DNA of 8,008 nt from an uncultured Enterobacter sp. (GTDB taxonomy: Bacteria; Pseudomonadota; Gammaproteobacteria; Enterobacterales; Enterobacteriaceae). How positions within the stretch are numbered: the first letter of the stretch is position 1; each line of letters opens with the position of its first letter. Shown one piece after another: positions 7,358 to 8,008 of the stretch. The translations under genes were made by a program, and so were the position numbers. A model generated the notes under the pieces. The model did no database searches. It was given only the letters and a program-made list of their open reading frames with translations, and was not told the DNA's origin. Location of the stretch: positions 1 to 8,008 of the forward strand of contig CAMKZP010000153.1 of assembly GCA_946477805.1 (NCBI GenBank), in the 5' to 3' direction.

Positions 7358-7677
7358 GCCACGGTCTCCTCGACGAAGGTGATCTGAATTTGGTTTTCAA
7401 AGACCCGAACCGGGTAGCGGCTGAGGTTGCGACCGCCGGGACCGTGCAGGCACTGGCCGGTTTTGACGTCAAACACCGCCTCGTGCAGCGGGCATTCCAC
7501 TTTGCCATCCTCCACGAAGCCCTGGCTCAGCAGGGCATAGGCGTGCGGGCATACGTCCTCCAGCGCGTAATATTCGCCGTCAATGAAATAAACGCCGATC
7601 TCTTTACCCTCGACGTTGCCGCTAAAAGGGAAATCTTCCTGTACTTGCTCTGCGTCACATACGCTTATCCAGCTCAT
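7354..7677 (-). CDS. Rieske [2Fe-2S] ferredoxin of the oxygenase system
   Basis: 107 residues from ATG 7677. It is a single Rieske domain with Cys43-Pro-His45 and Cys62-Pro-Leu-His65 as cluster ligands and the following GPGG loop (79-82), the length and plan of biphenyl/naphthalene-type dioxygenase ferredoxins (about 105 residues). Role: soluble one-electron carrier from the FAD reductase to the oxygenase Rieske centre. In-frame ATG 7770 would add 31 residues, but these are encoded by AT-rich promoter DNA containing the -10 box and the palindrome; ATG 7677 has a GGAGG site six bases upstream and begins the domain, so I take 7677. It is the first gene of the operon. The stop overlaps the next start as ATGA. 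Confidence 0.94.
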   Translation of the reverse strand: MSWISVCDAEQVQEDFPFSGNVEGKEIGVYFIDGEYYALEDVCPHAYALLSQGFVEDGKVECPLHEAVFDVKTGQCLHGPGGRNLSRYPVRVFENQIQITFVEETVA

Positions 7678-7692
7678 CGCAATCCTCCAGGC

Positions 7693-7724
7693 CTTTGTTT
7701 CATATATGAAACTCTGTTTCTTAT
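7693..7724. repeat. imperfect 13-base direct repeat around the operator
   Basis: CTTTGTTTCATAT (7693-7705) and CTCTGTTTCTTAT (7712-7724) agree at 11 of 13 bases, with a 19-base period. The second copy supplies a third GTTTC half-site next to the palindrome, so three half-sites sit within 24 bases (7697-7720). A fourth GTTTC occurs at 7754-7758, overlapping the -35 box by one base. Confidence 0.6.
7697..7712. promoter_or_regulatory. perfect 16-base palindrome, candidate IclR operator
   Basis: GTTTCATATATGAAAC is identical to its reverse complement and lies 19 bases upstream of the ferredoxin ATG, just downstream of the predicted transcription start (about 7729). Its size and A/T centre fit IclR-family operators. 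A bound protein here would block early elongation or initiation, so repression by the operon's own IclR protein is the simplest model (inference). Confidence 0.7.
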
Positions 7725-7735
7725 TTAATACGGTC

Positions 7736-7763
7736 AATATAAAAGCGATGAATGTTTCGTCAA
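7736..7763 (-). promoter_or_regulatory. sigma70-like promoter of the operon
   Basis: On the minus strand, -35 TTGACG (7763-7758, 5 of 6 to consensus) is followed after 16 bases by -10 TATATT (7741-7736, 5 of 6). Predicted start is about 7729, leaving a leader of about 50 bases before ATG 7677. DNA upstream is AT-rich. No other pair of similar quality is seen before the first gene. Confidence 0.65.
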
Positions 7764-7811
7764 GCGCCAATGTGAAGAATTTGTTAAATGAATAGCAATT
7801 AATTAACTAAC

Positions 7812-7827
7812 TGTGCAAGGGATCACG
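7812..7827. promoter_or_regulatory. candidate CRP (cAMP receptor protein) site
   Basis: TGTGC-AAGGGA-TCACG matches the TGTGA-N6-TCACA core at 8 of 10 positions. Its centre is about 90 bases upstream of the predicted start, close to the -92 class I position. This would fit catabolite control of the operon in an enterobacterium. One such match in AT-rich DNA can arise by chance. Confidence 0.4.
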
Positions 7828-7965
7828 AAAAAATGCAGCGATATGAAATTTTCATTATTGCACCGTGATAAATACGATTTATTAATGCCCTTGAGATTTG
7901 AATAAAAGATATTGACTTCTTTTCTTTTTACTCATTAAAAATATAGCAACGTCACATCTTTGGTG

Positions 7966-8008
7966 CTGTCTCTTATACACATCTCCGAGCCCACGAGACA
8001 GGCAGAAA
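7966..8008 (+). other. Illumina Nextera adapter read-through (artefact)
   Basis: CTGTCTCTTATACACATCT (7966-7984) is the 19-base Tn5 mosaic end. CCGAGCCCACGAGAC (7985-7999) is the Nextera Read 2 side adapter. AGGCAGAA (8000-8007) matches the i7 index N703, and the final A is the first base of the P7 sequence. The mosaic end alone could be natural Tn5, but the following 15 bases are synthetic. This part should be trimmed; genomic sequence ends at 7965. Confidence 0.98.

Larger units (their letters stand above)
7678..7965. other. non-coding upstream region
   Basis: 288 bases with no supportable gene on either strand, much richer in A/T than the rest. It holds the promoter, operator candidate and CRP-like site, and a further 13-base palindrome ATGAAA-T-TTTCAT (7843-7855) that uses the same ATGAAA/TTTCAT half-sites in everted order. 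The right part (about 7860-7965) contains nothing I can name; any divergent gene would lie beyond the contig end. Confidence 0.75.

Noticed and set aside
7678..7770. N-terminal extension of the ferredoxin from ATG 7770
   Set aside because: The extension is encoded by AT-rich DNA containing the -10 box and palindrome; ATG 7677 has a good ribosome site and starts the Rieske domain.
7912..7940. Plus-strand promoter (TTGACT with a weak -10) for a divergent gene
   Set aside because: The -10 matches only about half the consensus in an AT-rich stretch, and no gene follows before the contig end.
7966..7984. Tn5/IS50 mosaic end as evidence of a transposon insertion
   Set aside because: It is followed directly by the synthetic Nextera adapter and index, with no transposon genes, so it is a library artefact.

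Overview
The window is one strongly one-directional catabolic operon. It holds ten consecutive genes, all on the minus strand (read right to left), separated by at most 78 bases and several times overlapping at start/stop codons. The promoter region is at the right end. Coding DNA is GC-rich and the roughly 290-base upstream region is clearly AT-rich. This, the sigma70-like promoter and a CRP-like site suggest a gammaproteobacterium, plausibly Enterobacterales. That is an inference from composition and signals; no phylogenetic marker is present. The last 43 bases (7966-8008) are not biological: they are Illumina Nextera read-through (Tn5 mosaic end, Read 2 adapter, i7 index), so the genomic sequence ends at 7965.

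Layout in order of transcription: a Rieske [2Fe-2S] ferredoxin (7677-7354); a ~100-residue protein with a recombinase-like helix-turn-helix signature (7357-7049); a Rieske non-heme-iron oxygenase alpha subunit with no beta partner (7038-6019); a short-chain dehydrogenase (6019-5270); an IclR-family regulator (5260-4469); a two-domain VOC extradiol dioxygenase with all ligands and acid/base residues in place (4390-3464); an FAD/NADH ferredoxin reductase (3467-2280); an MFS transporter of the anion/aromatic-acid type (2254-998); a small cupin (990-457); and an alpha/beta hydrolase (450 to the left edge) interrupted by an in-frame amber codon at 330-328.

Together the genes read as a nearly complete meta-cleavage pathway. 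The MFS carrier imports an aromatic, probably acidic, substrate. NADH electrons pass from the reductase through the ferredoxin to the oxygenase, which hydroxylates the ring. The SDR would rearomatise a cis-dihydrodiol to a catechol, the VOC enzyme would open that ring, and the hydrolase would cleave the ring-fission product. The cupin's step is unknown. The actual substrate cannot be read from the sequence, and I do not recognise the cluster as one of the classical characterised operons.

The most interesting non-coding structure lies just upstream of the ferredoxin gene: a perfect 16-base palindrome (7697-7712) plus a third half-site as a direct repeat, immediately downstream of a good -35/-10 pair. 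This is a strong candidate operator for the IclR protein encoded inside the operon. The points most worth a second look are this operator, the small HTH-like protein between two oxygenase components, the nonsense codon in the hydrolase, the cupin's altered second metal motif and the adapter tail.
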